NCBI GenBank assembly: GCA_002294285.1
Contig: DBFL01000061.1
Location: forward strand, 9,955-73,954
DNA length: 64,000 bases
Reading direction: 5' to 3'
From: Candidatus Neomicrothrix sp. UBA881
GTDB taxonomy: Bacteria; Actinomycetota; Acidimicrobiia; Acidimicrobiales; MedAcidi-G1
This document shows, piece by piece, positions 36,098 to 45,582 of the stretch. The translations under genes and the position numbers were made by a program. The notes beneath the pieces were generated by a model, which was not told the origin of the DNA, did not search any database, and saw nothing but the letters and a program-made list of their open reading frames with translations. Every line of letters begins with the position of its first letter. Position 1 is the first letter of the stretch.

Positions 36098-37876
36098 CTA
36101 AACTCCAGATTTATCTATAAGCCAACTTCGCAATTTCAACCCTGCTTCAATTTCATGAATTCCCTCTTGATTAAGTTCCATCACGCTTCGTCTCAAATAG
36201 GAAATGTCCGCTTGATATTCAACAAGGTCACCGGATTGGCGCGCTAGAGATTCCAACTCTACTGCCTTTCGTTCTGCCGCTAACGAAAGAAGTCGTGAAA
36301 AAACCCCAAGTGCTTTATCATCTTCTGATTCCTCCACAGACAGTCGCCCTAGGAGATCAGATGCCTCCTTTCCGAGCATTTCGTTTGCTTCATGCAGATT
36401 TGTTGAAGTGTTCAAAGCTTCATAAATGGTCTCTGAAAGCGGATCTGACAGTAAAACAGGATGGAACCAATCTTTTACTTCTTCAGGTTTATGGATACAC
36501 ATTCGAAGAGCTTGATATTCAACTGTCATTCTCTCCACAGGGTTATTAGAAATATCTTCCAGCGAAGTTTCTCTTTCTTTTTCAGTAGTTGAGTTTTCCT
36601 TTGAAGCGCGTCTCCTTACTTCATCCACTCCAATAAGGCACTTGTCTGCGATCTGAACTATGTACTGATCTCGAATTAGTTGATCGGGATGTTCTACAAC
36701 TACCTTCATTGCTTCAATAGCTGCTTTGGCTCTCCCTTCTTTGCTATCCAGATCTCCTTTACCAAGAACTCTGTCGACTCTAAATTGCATAAGAGGTTTT
36801 GCATTTTCAATCACCCTTCGTAGTTCTTCAGGATCTGAGAATGCTAAATCACCTGGGTCTTGCCCATCGGGCAGGTCTGCCACTTTAAAAAGAACATCGA
36901 ATTCTGATTCCCATTCATAAGCCTTCTCAGCCGCAGACTGACCTGCGCTGTCTGCATCAAAAGCTAAAGTAACTTTTTTTGCAAATCGTGCCATCTTCCT
37001 TACATGTTCTCGTGTTAAAGCTGTTCCGCATGTTGCGACTGCTCTCGATATTCCTGCCTCATGACATCCGATGACGTCGGTGTATCCTTCGCAAACGACT
37101 AGTTCATCTACCCTTGCGGCCTCTTCTTTCGCCCAATTAAGACCGTATAAGGTTTGGCTTTTTGAATATATTTCAGCACCATCTGATGTGTTTTTATATT
37201 TAGGGCCATCTCCATTCGGAAGTTTTCTACCTCCAAAAGCTACTGGATCTCCTTGCTCTGAAAAGATTGGGAAAAGTATGCGATTTCTAAAAAAATCATA
37301 CTGTCCACCATTCTTATTAATCCCTCCTAGACCAGAAGCAACTAGATCTTCATTTGAAATGGACAGATCCTTGCATAGCGAGTCCCATGAGTCAGGCGCC
37401 CAACCAATAGAAAACTTTTCTGCAATTCGACCATCTAAGCCTCTTTGTTTTAAATATTCTCGTGCGGGACGAGCATCTTGCTGGTCTCTGTCCAATAGTT
37501 TCTTGTTGTAAAAGTCGACCGCTTGTGCAACTATCTCAACTAATTCTTTTCTACGGTTACGAGTTTTACCTTCTTTTTTGTCGGTGTATCTAAGTGATAT
37601 CCCACTTTGAGAAGCAAGGGTTTCAACAGCAGCAACAAAATCTAGATTCTCAATTTGACGTAAGAACTCAATCGAATCACCTGTTGCCTGACACCCGAAA
37701 CAGTAATACCTTCCTGTCTCTTGACTAACTGTGAAAGAGGGGGTTTTTTCATTATGAAAAGGACACAGGCCTTTCCACGAACGGCCTACTTTTTTCAACT
37801 GCGTATGTTGTGTAACTATCCGAACTATGTCGGACTCTTCGCGGACTCGACGAATATCATCATCCACAATTCCCAT
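36098..37876 (-). CDS. dnaG: DNA primase
   Basis: A 592-residue primase that makes RNA primers for replication. The N-terminal zinc finger uses C38, H41, C59 and C62 (CPFH...CFGC). The TOPRIM domain has VVCEGYTDVIG and LAFDADSAGQSAAEKA. The C-terminal helicase-binding region is weakly conserved as usual. The ATG at 37876 gives MGIVDDDIRRVREESDIV, a normal start. ppdK lies 47 bases upstream on the same strand. Confidence 0.95.
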   Translation of the reverse strand: MGIVDDDIRRVREESDIVRIVTQHTQLKKVGRSWKGLCPFHNEKTPSFTVSQETGRYYCFGCQATGDSIEFLRQIENLDFVAAVETLASQSGISLRYTDKKEGKTRNRRKELVEIVAQAVDFYNKKLLDRDQQDARPAREYLKQRGLDGRIAEKFSIGWAPDSWDSLCKDLSISNEDLVASGLGGINKNGGQYDFFRNRILFPIFSEQGDPVAFGGRKLPNGDGPKYKNTSDGAEIYSKSQTLYGLNWAKEEAARVDELVVCEGYTDVIGCHEAGISRAVATCGTALTREHVRKMARFAKKVTLAFDADSAGQSAAEKAYEWESEFDVLFKVADLPDGQDPGDLAFSDPEELRRVIENAKPLMQFRVDRVLGKGDLDSKEGRAKAAIEAMKVVVEHPDQLIRDQYIVQIADKCLIGVDEVRRRASKENSTTEKERETSLEDISNNPVERMTVEYQALRMCIHKPEEVKDWFHPVLLSDPLSETIYEALNTSTNLHEANEMLGKEASDLLGRLSVEESEDDKALGVFSRLLSLAAERKAVELESLARQSGDLVEYQADISYLRRSVMELNQEGIHEIEAGLKLRSWLIDKSGV

Positions 37877-37923
37877 AGTCGAAACTTAGCAGCGTGTGAG
37901 ATCAACTTGCTAGAGGAAAGCAC

Positions 37924-39477
37924 TCAATCTGCAGAAGAGAGAACAGCTTGAGCTGCCGCCAATCGTGCGATTGGAACACGAAAAGGTGAGCATGAAACAT
38001 AATCGACACCTGCATTGAAGAAAAAAGCAATCGATTCAGGATCGCCGCCATGTTCACCACATACTCCTATTTCAAGGGTGGGGTCAGTTTTTCTCCCATT
38101 AGCTATTGCATGTTCTATCATATGCCCGACACCTTGCTGGTCAAGTTTCTCAAAAGGGTTGCTGGGAAGAATATCTTTGTCTAAATACATACTTATAACC
38201 CGGCTTTCAATGTCATCACGACTAAATCCAAAAACCAATTGTGTTAAGTCATTTGTACCAAAAGAGAAAAAATCCGCGCCGCCTGCAATCTCTTCTGCAG
38301 TGATAGCTGAACGTGGCGTTTCGATCATGGTTCCTATACTCGGTCGTAATTCAGGTTCTAAGGATGAGACCTCTTGCTCAATCCAAGAACGCACTAGATT
38401 TAGTTCTTTAACATCTGAAACTAACGGAACCATAATGTCTGCCTTTGGCTGCTTTCCCGACTTTCGAACGTCTTCCAACGCTCCCACGATCGCTTTGGAC
38501 TGCATTCTGTAAAGTTGTTCTCGTAATATGGCCAATCTGACACCTCTGGTTCCGAGCATAGGGTTGTGCTCTGCCCACTCTTCGGAATTTTCAGTGTCAA
38601 GGAATTCATGGAGTGGCGCATCTAGGAGTCGTATTGTGACCGGATAAGGTGCCATGGCGTCAATAACTTCAGATAAATCCTCACGTTGGGCCAGCATTAA
38701 TGCTTCCAAGCTTTTGATTTCTTCATCACTTTTCTCCTCGGAAAGGATAAAACCTTGTATAAGAGGAAGGCGATCTCCCATAAACATATGCTCGGTGCGA
38801 CACAGACCAATTCCTTCGGCTCCAAACGAAAGAGCTCTAGCCGCATCTTCTCCGGTGTCAGCATTAGTTCGGATTTTTATTTGATCAGATCTAATTTCAT
38901 CCGCCCATTTCAATAATGTTTCAACTTCATCCATCTCTTCGCTCGATTTTAGAAGTTGTACCTTTCCGGCGAATACTTCTCCCGTAGCCCCATCTAAAGA
39001 AATGTCAGCTCCATTTTCCAAAAGAATTCCACCTATGGTCATACTTTCACTAGAAATTTCTAGATCGGTTAAACCCACAACAGCTGGTATGCCCCATCCT
39101 CTAGCAACCACCGCTGCATGACTGGCCATTCCTCCCCTAGCGGTGACGATGCCTTCTGCCATCCTCATTCCTATTTCATCCGCAGGGGTAGTTTCGTTAC
39201 ATACCAGAACTGCTTTCTCACCTCTATCAGTTGCATCCATGACAGCATCGCTCGAGAAGCATAAAACTCCAGCCGCTGCACCAGGGCTAGCGGCAATTCC
39301 TTTGCCTAAAAGTTCCAGTTCATTTGAAGAACCTGTTGAAACAGAGTCGTGTAATAACGACTCAATTAAGGATGTCGGAACTGAAGCAACAGTATTTCTC
39401 TTCGCTTCATCCGTGCCCTCGGCTTTCGCTGTTTCAAGCAGTTCTCTTAACCAATTGAGGGAGTGTTCGTTATCCAT
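37924..39477 (-). CDS. ppdK: PEP-utilising protein, short pyruvate phosphate dikinase (PpdK-like)
   Basis: A 517-residue protein holding the swivelling phosphohistidine domain and the PEP/pyruvate barrel of pyruvate phosphate dikinase, without the ATP-grasp domain of the full enzyme (about 880 residues). The phosphorylated histidine is H120 in TARGGMASHAAVVARG; barrel motifs include GIGLCRTEHMF, the PMLGTRGVRLAI loop and the catalytic C473 in GVCGEHGGDP. M. tuberculosis PpdK is similarly short. Whether it works with a separate ATP-grasp protein is not visible here. It lies between glyS and dnaG. Confidence 0.82.
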   Translation of the reverse strand: MDNEHSLNWLRELLETAKAEGTDEAKRNTVASVPTSLIESLLHDSVSTGSSNELELLGKGIAASPGAAAGVLCFSSDAVMDATDRGEKAVLVCNETTPADEIGMRMAEGIVTARGGMASHAAVVARGWGIPAVVGLTDLEISSESMTIGGILLENGADISLDGATGEVFAGKVQLLKSSEEMDEVETLLKWADEIRSDQIKIRTNADTGEDAARALSFGAEGIGLCRTEHMFMGDRLPLIQGFILSEEKSDEEIKSLEALMLAQREDLSEVIDAMAPYPVTIRLLDAPLHEFLDTENSEEWAEHNPMLGTRGVRLAILREQLYRMQSKAIVGALEDVRKSGKQPKADIMVPLVSDVKELNLVRSWIEQEVSSLEPELRPSIGTMIETPRSAITAEEIAGGADFFSFGTNDLTQLVFGFSRDDIESRVISMYLDKDILPSNPFEKLDQQGVGHMIEHAIANGRKTDPTLEIGVCGEHGGDPESIAFFFNAGVDYVSCSPFRVPIARLAAAQAVLSSAD

Positions 39478-39485
39478 GGTTGAGA

Positions 39486-40805
39486 CTATGAAACTAAACG
39501 AGATGACAGGTAATCGACAAGTTCATTGATTGAAACACGATCTTGATTCATTGAGTCTCGTTCTCTAACTGTTACTGCTTTATCCTCGATGGTCTCAAAG
39601 TCAATTGTCACACAATAGGGGGTTCCAATTTCGTCTTGCCGCCTGTATCGGCGTCCTATTGCCTGTGTTTGATCGTAATCACACATCCAGTGAGGTTGAA
39701 CAAGTTCAAGAACTTGTTTTGATGGTTCAATAAGCTCGTCTTTTTTAGAGAGAGGAAGGACTGCAACTTTGTAGGGAGCAAGACGATGGTCTAGCTTCAA
39801 AACATTTCGCACTTCCCCATTTACCTCCTCTTCGTCATATGCGTCCATTAAAAATGCCATAGCAGTTCTTGTAGCGCCGGCGGCAGGTTCTATAACATGC
39901 GGTACATATCTTTCGCCTGTACCTGAGTCATTGTATTCAAGCTTGTTTCCCGAAGACTGAGCATGCTGGTTCAAGTCAAAATCAGTTCGGTTCGCTACGC
40001 CTTCTAATTCGTCCCAGCCCCACGGGAAGGAATACTCGATATCAGAAGTGGCTTTGGAATAGTGACTCAGTTCGTCACTTTCGTGAACCCTCAATCTTAT
40101 TGAGTCTTTTTTCATACCTAGATTTAGATACCAATTCATTCTCTCCTGGCACCAGTAATCAAACCATTCGTCAGAGTCATTCGGTGGGACGAAATACTCC
40201 ATTTCCATTTGTTCAAATTCCCTTGTTCTGAAGACAAAATTTCCCGGCGTTATTTCATTTCGAAAAGACTTTCCTATTTGAGCTATGCCGAAAGGTGGTT
40301 TTTTTCTACTCGTGTTTAACACGTTTGCAAAATTAGTAAACATTCCCTGTGCGGTTTCTGGTCGCAAGTAGACCTCTGCCGCGGAATCGATTACAGGCCC
40401 CGCATGGGTTTTAAACATCAAATTAAACTGCCTCGCTTCCGTAAATGATGAGCTTGCGCCACAACTTGGACACGTATTAGGGTCTTCAAGTTTGTCTTGA
40501 CGGAAACGTGAACCGCATTCACGACAATCAACTAGCGGGTCAGTGAAATTTGTTAAATGCCCTGATGCCTCCCAAATGGACGGAGGCGAGAGTATCGATG
40601 CATCCAAGCCAACTACGTCTTGCCGAAGTTGCACCATGGAACGCCACCACTGATCTTTTACATTTCTAAGCAGCAACACTCCAACAGGCCCATAGTCGTA
40701 AGTAGATCTAAATCCCCCATAGATATCTGCTGATTGGAATACGAAACCTCTTCTTTTTGACAGGTTTACGACCTTGTCGAAGAGTTCTTCTTTGTTAACA
40801 CCCAT
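39486..40805 (-). CDS. glyS: Glycyl-tRNA synthetase (dimeric type)
   Basis: A 439-residue class II synthetase of the alpha2 type found in Actinobacteria. Motif 1 region GFVFQSADIYGGFRSTYDYGPVG, the zinc-like CRECGSRF...CPSCGA pair, motif 2 FRNEITPGNFVFRTREFEQMEMEYF, and motif 3 with VIEPAAGATRTAMAFL are present, followed by the anticodon-binding domain (LAPYKVAVLPL). Its stop is nine bases before the ppdK start region, so the two may be co-transcribed. Confidence 0.96.
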   Translation of the reverse strand: MGVNKEELFDKVVNLSKRRGFVFQSADIYGGFRSTYDYGPVGVLLLRNVKDQWWRSMVQLRQDVVGLDASILSPPSIWEASGHLTNFTDPLVDCRECGSRFRQDKLEDPNTCPSCGASSSFTEARQFNLMFKTHAGPVIDSAAEVYLRPETAQGMFTNFANVLNTSRKKPPFGIAQIGKSFRNEITPGNFVFRTREFEQMEMEYFVPPNDSDEWFDYWCQERMNWYLNLGMKKDSIRLRVHESDELSHYSKATSDIEYSFPWGWDELEGVANRTDFDLNQHAQSSGNKLEYNDSGTGERYVPHVIEPAAGATRTAMAFLMDAYDEEEVNGEVRNVLKLDHRLAPYKVAVLPLSKKDELIEPSKQVLELVQPHWMCDYDQTQAIGRRYRRQDEIGTPYCVTIDFETIEDKAVTVRERDSMNQDRVSINELVDYLSSRLVS

Positions 40806-40849
40806 GATCGAAGCGTACTAGGCATCTGAGACTTGTTTTGAAATATTTT

Positions 40850-41566
40850 TTAAGTATCCATAACTCTTCGTGAACGTATTTTTCTTTCTATGTGAAACTC
40901 CATAGCCTCATGAGCAATCCGGTCTACTTCTACAATAATTTTTTCATCTTTTATTTCAAGCGCCTTGTTTAGCCCTCCACCTAAAATTGCTCTCATTACA
41001 GCGAGAGACGCAGATGAAATTTTTCGTCCTCGTTGACAATCCTTGCAAAAAACCCCTCCTTCACCAATCGATAATGATGCTAAATTTTCTGTATTTGCAC
41101 ATTTGACGCAATAACCCAATTCAGGGCCTAAACCTTCATGTTCAAGCAGTTTAAGAAAAAAAGCTGGTACTAGTAGAGGTGGCTTTTTTTCATCCAGCGT
41201 TCTCAGTGCTCCAAGAAGCATTTTGTAACGAATCGAATCTGGCGAATCATCAGGAGCCACATAATCAACAACCTCTAACATGGCAGATGCCTCACTAAAC
41301 AAATCGGGATTCGTTCTAATATTTTGGAAACTATCTATTGTCTCAGCTTGAGTTGCTATTCCAAGCTCCCCTTTGCCACTGAATAACTGCAAAGAAACAT
41401 GGCTGGTTGGTTCTAGCCGAGCACCAAATTTGCTTTTTGTTTTCCTGACACCTTTTGCAACAACTCTCACTTTTCCGTTCTCTTTGGTCAGGATCACAAC
41501 TATCCGATCTGATTCTCCAAGTTTCCATGTTCTAAGAACTATTCCATCATCTCGATAAAGAGCCAT
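40850..41566 (-). CDS. recO: DNA repair protein RecO
   Basis: A 238-residue recombination mediator that loads RecA with RecR. It starts MALYRDDGIVLRTWKLGESDRIVVILT, the standard OB-fold opening, and has the zinc site C-V-K-C ... F-C-K-D-C near residues 150-180. I used the ATG at 41566, one base after the uppS stop and preceded by a GGGGGCAG ribosome binding site; the frame is open further but inside uppS without family sequence. Confidence 0.93.
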   Translation of the reverse strand: MALYRDDGIVLRTWKLGESDRIVVILTKENGKVRVVAKGVRKTKSKFGARLEPTSHVSLQLFSGKGELGIATQAETIDSFQNIRTNPDLFSEASAMLEVVDYVAPDDSPDSIRYKMLLGALRTLDEKKPPLLVPAFFLKLLEHEGLGPELGYCVKCANTENLASLSIGEGGVFCKDCQRGRKISSASLAVMRAILGGGLNKALEIKDEKIIVEVDRIAHEAMEFHIERKIRSRRVMDT

Positions 41567-41567
41567 T

Positions 41568-42284
41568 TCAACTGCCCCCGAGGCCGCCAAATCGTCGATC
41601 TCTATCTTGATACTCCTTAATTGCATTAAATAAGTCATCTCTGTAGAAATCTGGCCAGAGTCGCTCACTGAATACCAATTCGCTGTAAGCAAGTTCCCAC
41701 AGTAGGAAATTAGAAATTCGCGATTCACCTGAAGTTCTGATGACTAAATCCGGATCAGGCATTTCAGGGTTGTAAAGATTTCTTTCAATCGTTTTTTCCG
41801 TAACTCTTTTGACACCAGAGTCAATCATTTTCTGAACAGCATCGACGATTTCAGCTCTTCCCCCGTAATTGAACGCAACAGTAAAAGTCAAACCTGTATT
41901 ACCTTTTGTCAATTCCTCAGCCTCTTGCATTCTTCTGATTATCCTTTGCGGCACTTTTTTGTCACGACGTCCAAGGAAACAGATCCGTACATTTCTCTCG
42001 TTGAGTTCCTCTTGTCTCTGAATTATTATCTGCTCATTAAAGTCAAGTAAGAACTGAACCTCTTTTGCCGGGCGCTTCCAATTTTCGGTTGAAAATGCGA
42101 AAACAGTAAACCAACTGACACCTATTTCTATGGCACCTTCTACTACATCAAAAAGAGCTTTTTCTCCTGCCGTATGTCCATCCGTTCTTTTTAATCCTCT
42201 TTTTTCTGCCCATCGGCCATTACCGTCCATCACACAAGCGATGTGTTTAGGAATGCATTCAGGATTTAAAAAATCTGGTATCAC
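41568..42284 (-). CDS. uppS: Isoprenyl transferase (undecaprenyl diphosphate synthase type)
   Basis: A 238-residue cis-prenyltransferase making the lipid carrier for peptidoglycan precursors. The motif MDGNGRWAEKRGLKRTDGHTAG contains the catalytic Asp20; FTVFAFSTENWKRP, FNYGGRAEIVDA and DLVIRTSGESRISNFLLWELAYSELVF follow in order. It is immediately upstream of recO, a conserved actinobacterial pair. Chain length of the product cannot be told from sequence. Confidence 0.95.
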   Translation of the reverse strand: MIPDFLNPECIPKHIACVMDGNGRWAEKRGLKRTDGHTAGEKALFDVVEGAIEIGVSWFTVFAFSTENWKRPAKEVQFLLDFNEQIIIQRQEELNERNVRICFLGRRDKKVPQRIIRRMQEAEELTKGNTGLTFTVAFNYGGRAEIVDAVQKMIDSGVKRVTEKTIERNLYNPEMPDPDLVIRTSGESRISNFLLWELAYSELVFSERLWPDFYRDDLFNAIKEYQDRDRRFGGLGGS

Positions 42285-42341
42285 AGTTTTGAAGTTATCC
42301 GCACAACACGGATTAGAAAATTTGGGTGAAGGTTTTTAATC

Positions 42342-43235
42342 TCAATATCCAAAGCGATCCAACGATCTTGGACGTTTTTGCCAGTCTTTTTCTACTTTTA
42401 CCACCAACTCAATGAAAGCACCTTCTTGCAACTGTTTTCGAACTTCAATTCCAACTTTTTTTAGAACTTGACCTTTGTGTCCAATAACTATTCCTTTTTG
42501 CGAATCACGTTCTACTAAAATCTCACACCTTATATGTGGCCAATTCCACTCAGTTACTCGCGTCGCGATCGAATGTGGCAATTCATCGTGCACTTCCGCA
42601 AGGAGTTGCTCTCTGACTAGTTCAGCAACCCAGAAGGATTCGGAAAAATCAGTTTCCATTCCTTCGGGAAAATATTGAGGTCCCGGACTGAGAATAGTTT
42701 TGATGTGTTCTAAAAGCTCTGGGACTCCTTCTCCTGTGGAAGCAGAAACTGGAAAATACTCTGCAAAAGAAAATTCTGACGCTCTATTTAGCTGAGTGAG
42801 TATTCTTCCACTTTTTACTTTGTCAATTTTGTTCAGCACCAAAACAGTTTTTTCAGGAGGCAACGACTTGGCAATAAATTTGTCGCCTTTACCGATGACA
42901 GAATCGGCCTCAATCAAAAAAAGAACCAAGTCTATTTCTTTTAACGTGAAGCGCGCTGTGTCATTTAATCTTCTACCCAAAAGAGTCCTAGGTTTATGAA
43001 TGCCTGGTGTGTCACAGAAAACAATCTGAAACCCGGAACCTGTAAGGACCCCTCTGATCTCCGTACGAGTGGTTTGTGGCTTGTCTGAAACAATTGTTAC
43101 TTTCTTTTCCAAAAAAGCATTTAATAAAGTCGACTTACCTACATTTGGTCTCCCCACCAAACTCACAAAACCCGAACGGTGAGTTTCAGATTTTCTCAAA
43201 GAAGGACTGCTTTCTGAAAATTGGTTCATACTCAC
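42342..43235 (-). CDS. era: GTPase Era
   Basis: A 297-residue GTPase that assists 16S rRNA maturation and 30S assembly. G1 is GRPNVGKSTLL (about residues 28-38), G3 FCDTPGIHKPR, G4 LNKIDK, and the KH RNA-binding domain has VIGHKGQVLKKVGIEVRKQLQ. Residues before 20 are Ser-rich and not part of the domain. Its start overlaps the CBS-domain gene's stop by four bases, placing it in the phoH-ybeY-corC-era run. Confidence 0.95.
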   Translation of the reverse strand: MSMNQFSESSPSLRKSETHRSGFVSLVGRPNVGKSTLLNAFLEKKVTIVSDKPQTTRTEIRGVLTGSGFQIVFCDTPGIHKPRTLLGRRLNDTARFTLKEIDLVLFLIEADSVIGKGDKFIAKSLPPEKTVLVLNKIDKVKSGRILTQLNRASEFSFAEYFPVSASTGEGVPELLEHIKTILSPGPQYFPEGMETDFSESFWVAELVREQLLAEVHDELPHSIATRVTEWNWPHIRCEILVERDSQKGIVIGHKGQVLKKVGIEVRKQLQEGAFIELVVKVEKDWQKRPRSLDRFGY

Positions 43236-44041
43236 TTAGCAGGCTTTGTTACTCTGACCTGCGTTATCCTCCGTCCAACCACTTTTTCAACTACAAAATG
43301 GTGCTCTGCTATGTCAACATTTTCACCAGTTTCGGGTGCATGACCTAGAGCATCAAAAATCAGTCCCCCTAAAGTATCCCAATCACCGTCAGGTAAGACT
43401 CCTCCTAATAGTTCATTCAGTTCATCAACTGGCATTCTCCCATGGACACGTAAACCTCCACCAATTAAAGGTTCGGCGAGTGGTTCTTCACTGTCAAACT
43501 CATCTACTATCTCGCCTACTACTTCCTCCAACAAGTCTTCTAAAGTCACAAGTCCGGCAGTTCCGCCATATTCATCAATTACTATCGCTAGGTGATAGCG
43601 ATTCGACTGCATTTCACGGAGCAGTAACCCTGCTTTTTTTGTTTCTGGTATGAACTGTGGTGAACGAGCCAAGGTTTTAACTGAAATTTCACCGTCTCCG
43701 TCTAACTGGGCTTCCATCATGTCTTTTGCAAAAACCACTCCTACTATTTCGTCTAGACTGTCGCTACTTACCGGCACACGGGAAAATCCGTTCAAAACAG
43801 CGACCTCCATTGCAGCAGAAACCGTGAAAGTATCGGGAACACTTACTATGTCAGGTCTAGGTGTCATAACTTCTCGGACCAGAGTGTCTCCAAAAGCCAA
43901 AACAGAGGCTATAAGTTCGTGTTCATCGTTTTCAATTGACTTTGACTCAAGGGCCTTTTTAGCAGTTTCTAATAGCTCGTTTTCTGAAACAATCCTGGTT
44001 TCTTTTGACTTAGAAAAACTACTAATGATCTTTTTAATCAT
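43232..44041 (-). CDS. CBS-domain protein of the CorC/HlyC family, lacking the membrane domain
   Basis: A 269-residue cytosolic protein. A tandem CBS pair begins VREVMTPRPDIVSVPDTFTVSAAM and includes YHLAIVIDEYGGTAGLVTLEDLLEEVVGEI, followed by the CorC_HlyC transporter-associated domain (GRMPVDELNELLGG). The DUF21 membrane domain of full hemolysin-C-like proteins is absent, as in E. coli CorC/YbeX, and the ybeY-corC neighbourhood is the same as in E. coli. It may sense adenosine nucleotides and act in Mg/Co homeostasis or ribosome biology. Confidence 0.88.
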   Translation of the reverse strand: MIKKIISSFSKSKETRIVSENELLETAKKALESKSIENDEHELIASVLAFGDTLVREVMTPRPDIVSVPDTFTVSAAMEVAVLNGFSRVPVSSDSLDEIVGVVFAKDMMEAQLDGDGEISVKTLARSPQFIPETKKAGLLLREMQSNRYHLAIVIDEYGGTAGLVTLEDLLEEVVGEIVDEFDSEEPLAEPLIGGGLRVHGRMPVDELNELLGGVLPDGDWDTLGGLIFDALGHAPETGENVDIAEHHFVVEKVVGRRITQVRVTKPAK

Positions 44042-44585
44042 TTTTGCTTCTTAAATGTTTTGCATGACGGGTAAGGAGGGTCTTTTCTATTTCCTTCATT
44101 TCAGCTTCCGCTTTTTCTTCGTCGTGGTCATATCCAAGCAAGTGGAGTATCCCATGGGTTAGCAGAAGGGCAATTTCATCTACAAAATCTATATTTTTCT
44201 CTTTTGCTTGCTCTGCAGCTATTTCGGGACATATACAGACATCGCCCATTAGATAAACAGGTTGGTCTGGAACACTATCTAGTTCATCTATTGGAAAAGC
44301 CAATACGTCTGTAGGTCCTTCTTTAAATAGGTGCTTTTCATTAAGTATTGATATTTCTTCTGGGTCTAGGAGAAATACATTCATTTCAAGAGGCCTTTTA
44401 TTAGGTGCTGCATCGTTAACAATTTCCTCTGCGAATTTTCTCAAAAATTCAAAACTCGCATCAGTAGTTTTTTGAAGTCTGTTATCAACTACATCTATTG
44501 AGATTTGACGATCCGATATTGATACTTCTTCAGGCAAGTTACTTACTGCCAGTGTTTTTTTTGAATTGCCTACCGGCATTTTCAT
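44034..44585 (-). CDS. ybeY: Endoribonuclease YbeY
   Basis: A 183-residue metallo-RNase for rRNA maturation. The zinc motif H-G-I-L-H-L-L-G-Y-D-H is near residue 150, with TDVLAFP and MGDVCICPEIA upstream. The start is uncertain: the ATG at 44585 makes a 47-base overlap with phoH and gives an N-terminal extension longer than usual, while a TTG at 44537 just after the phoH stop would shorten it by 16 residues. It overlaps the CBS gene by eight bases. Confidence 0.9.
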   Translation of the reverse strand: MKMPVGNSKKTLAVSNLPEEVSISDRQISIDVVDNRLQKTTDASFEFLRKFAEEIVNDAAPNKRPLEMNVFLLDPEEISILNEKHLFKEGPTDVLAFPIDELDSVPDQPVYLMGDVCICPEIAAEQAKEKNIDFVDEIALLLTHGILHLLGYDHDEEKAEAEMKEIEKTLLTRHAKHLRSKND

Positions 44586-45510
44586 ACGCTTTAACTATGT
44601 CTTGAACTATTCTGTGTCTTACCACATCTCTGGATCCAAGTTTTACAAAGCCCAACCCATCTATTCCGGCAAATATATTTTCCAAGCCTTCGATTCCACT
44701 TCGACCTCCTGGGACATCCACTTGACTTGCATCGCCAGTAATAATTACTCGTGAGCCAAACCCAATTCTTGTCAGGAACATTTTCATCTGTTCAGGTGTA
44801 GTGTTTTGTGCTTCATCTAAGATAATAAAGCTGTTATTAAGCGTCCTGCCCCTCATAAATGCCAGTGGCGCAACTTCGATCTGACCTCTGTCGAGAAGCC
44901 TTTCAGCTTTTTCAGGATCTAACATGTCAAAAAGAGCGTCATAAAGAGGCCTGAAGTAGGGGTCTACTTTTGCCATCAAGTCGCCAGGTAAAAAACCGAC
45001 TCTTTCTCCTGCTTCAACTAAAGGTCTGGTGAGAATAATCCTATCGACTTCGCCTTTTTGCATAGAGTTAACAGCTAGAGCAACTGCTAACCAACTCTTT
45101 CCTGTTCCGGCTGGACCAATTGCAAAAGTAATCACATTTTTACTCGCGGTATCAAGGTAGTTTTTTTGTCCTACGGACTTGGCTCTAACTGGTTTCCCCT
45201 TCGCTGTAATTAACAGTTCTGTTGTAAGGACTTCAGCTGGATTCTCTTGCTCCATTACCATTTCGATTGTTTTGTTGACGATATTCGCATCAATCTGTAG
45301 GCCCCTTTCGAGCATTATCACCATTTCATTAAATACCTGTTCGACTAGATTAGTATTCTCTCCTTCAATAGTGATCTGATTTCCTCTTACATGAATTTTT
45401 GTCTCCGGGAAAGAGGATTCTATTATTTTCAGAAGTTCGTCACTCTGACCCAAAACATCAGGCATAAGGTCATTGACTGGGAGATCGAATTTAACTTTTG
45501 TGTCCTGCAT
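44539..45510 (-). CDS. phoH: PhoH family ATPase
   Basis: A 323-residue P-loop ATPase of the PhoH/PhoL group. The N-terminal KH-like part (FPETKIHVRGNQITIEGENTNLVEQVFNEM) is followed by Walker A GPAGTGKSWLA near residue 135, RPLVEAGERVGFLPGD, and Walker B SFIILDEAQNTTPEQMKMFLTRIG, then ITGDASQVDVP. It precedes ybeY as in most bacteria and is thought to act in RNA metabolism. Confidence 0.93.
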   Translation of the reverse strand: MQDTKVKFDLPVNDLMPDVLGQSDELLKIIESSFPETKIHVRGNQITIEGENTNLVEQVFNEMVIMLERGLQIDANIVNKTIEMVMEQENPAEVLTTELLITAKGKPVRAKSVGQKNYLDTASKNVITFAIGPAGTGKSWLAVALAVNSMQKGEVDRIILTRPLVEAGERVGFLPGDLMAKVDPYFRPLYDALFDMLDPEKAERLLDRGQIEVAPLAFMRGRTLNNSFIILDEAQNTTPEQMKMFLTRIGFGSRVIITGDASQVDVPGGRSGIEGLENIFAGIDGLGFVKLGSRDVVRHRIVQDIVKAYENAGRQFKKNTGSK

Positions 45511-45582
45511 CTGCGAGATTCAGGCTACAGGAAAGAAAACTTTCAGCATCATCGGGTTTTAAAATTGCACAAAATTAAGAAC

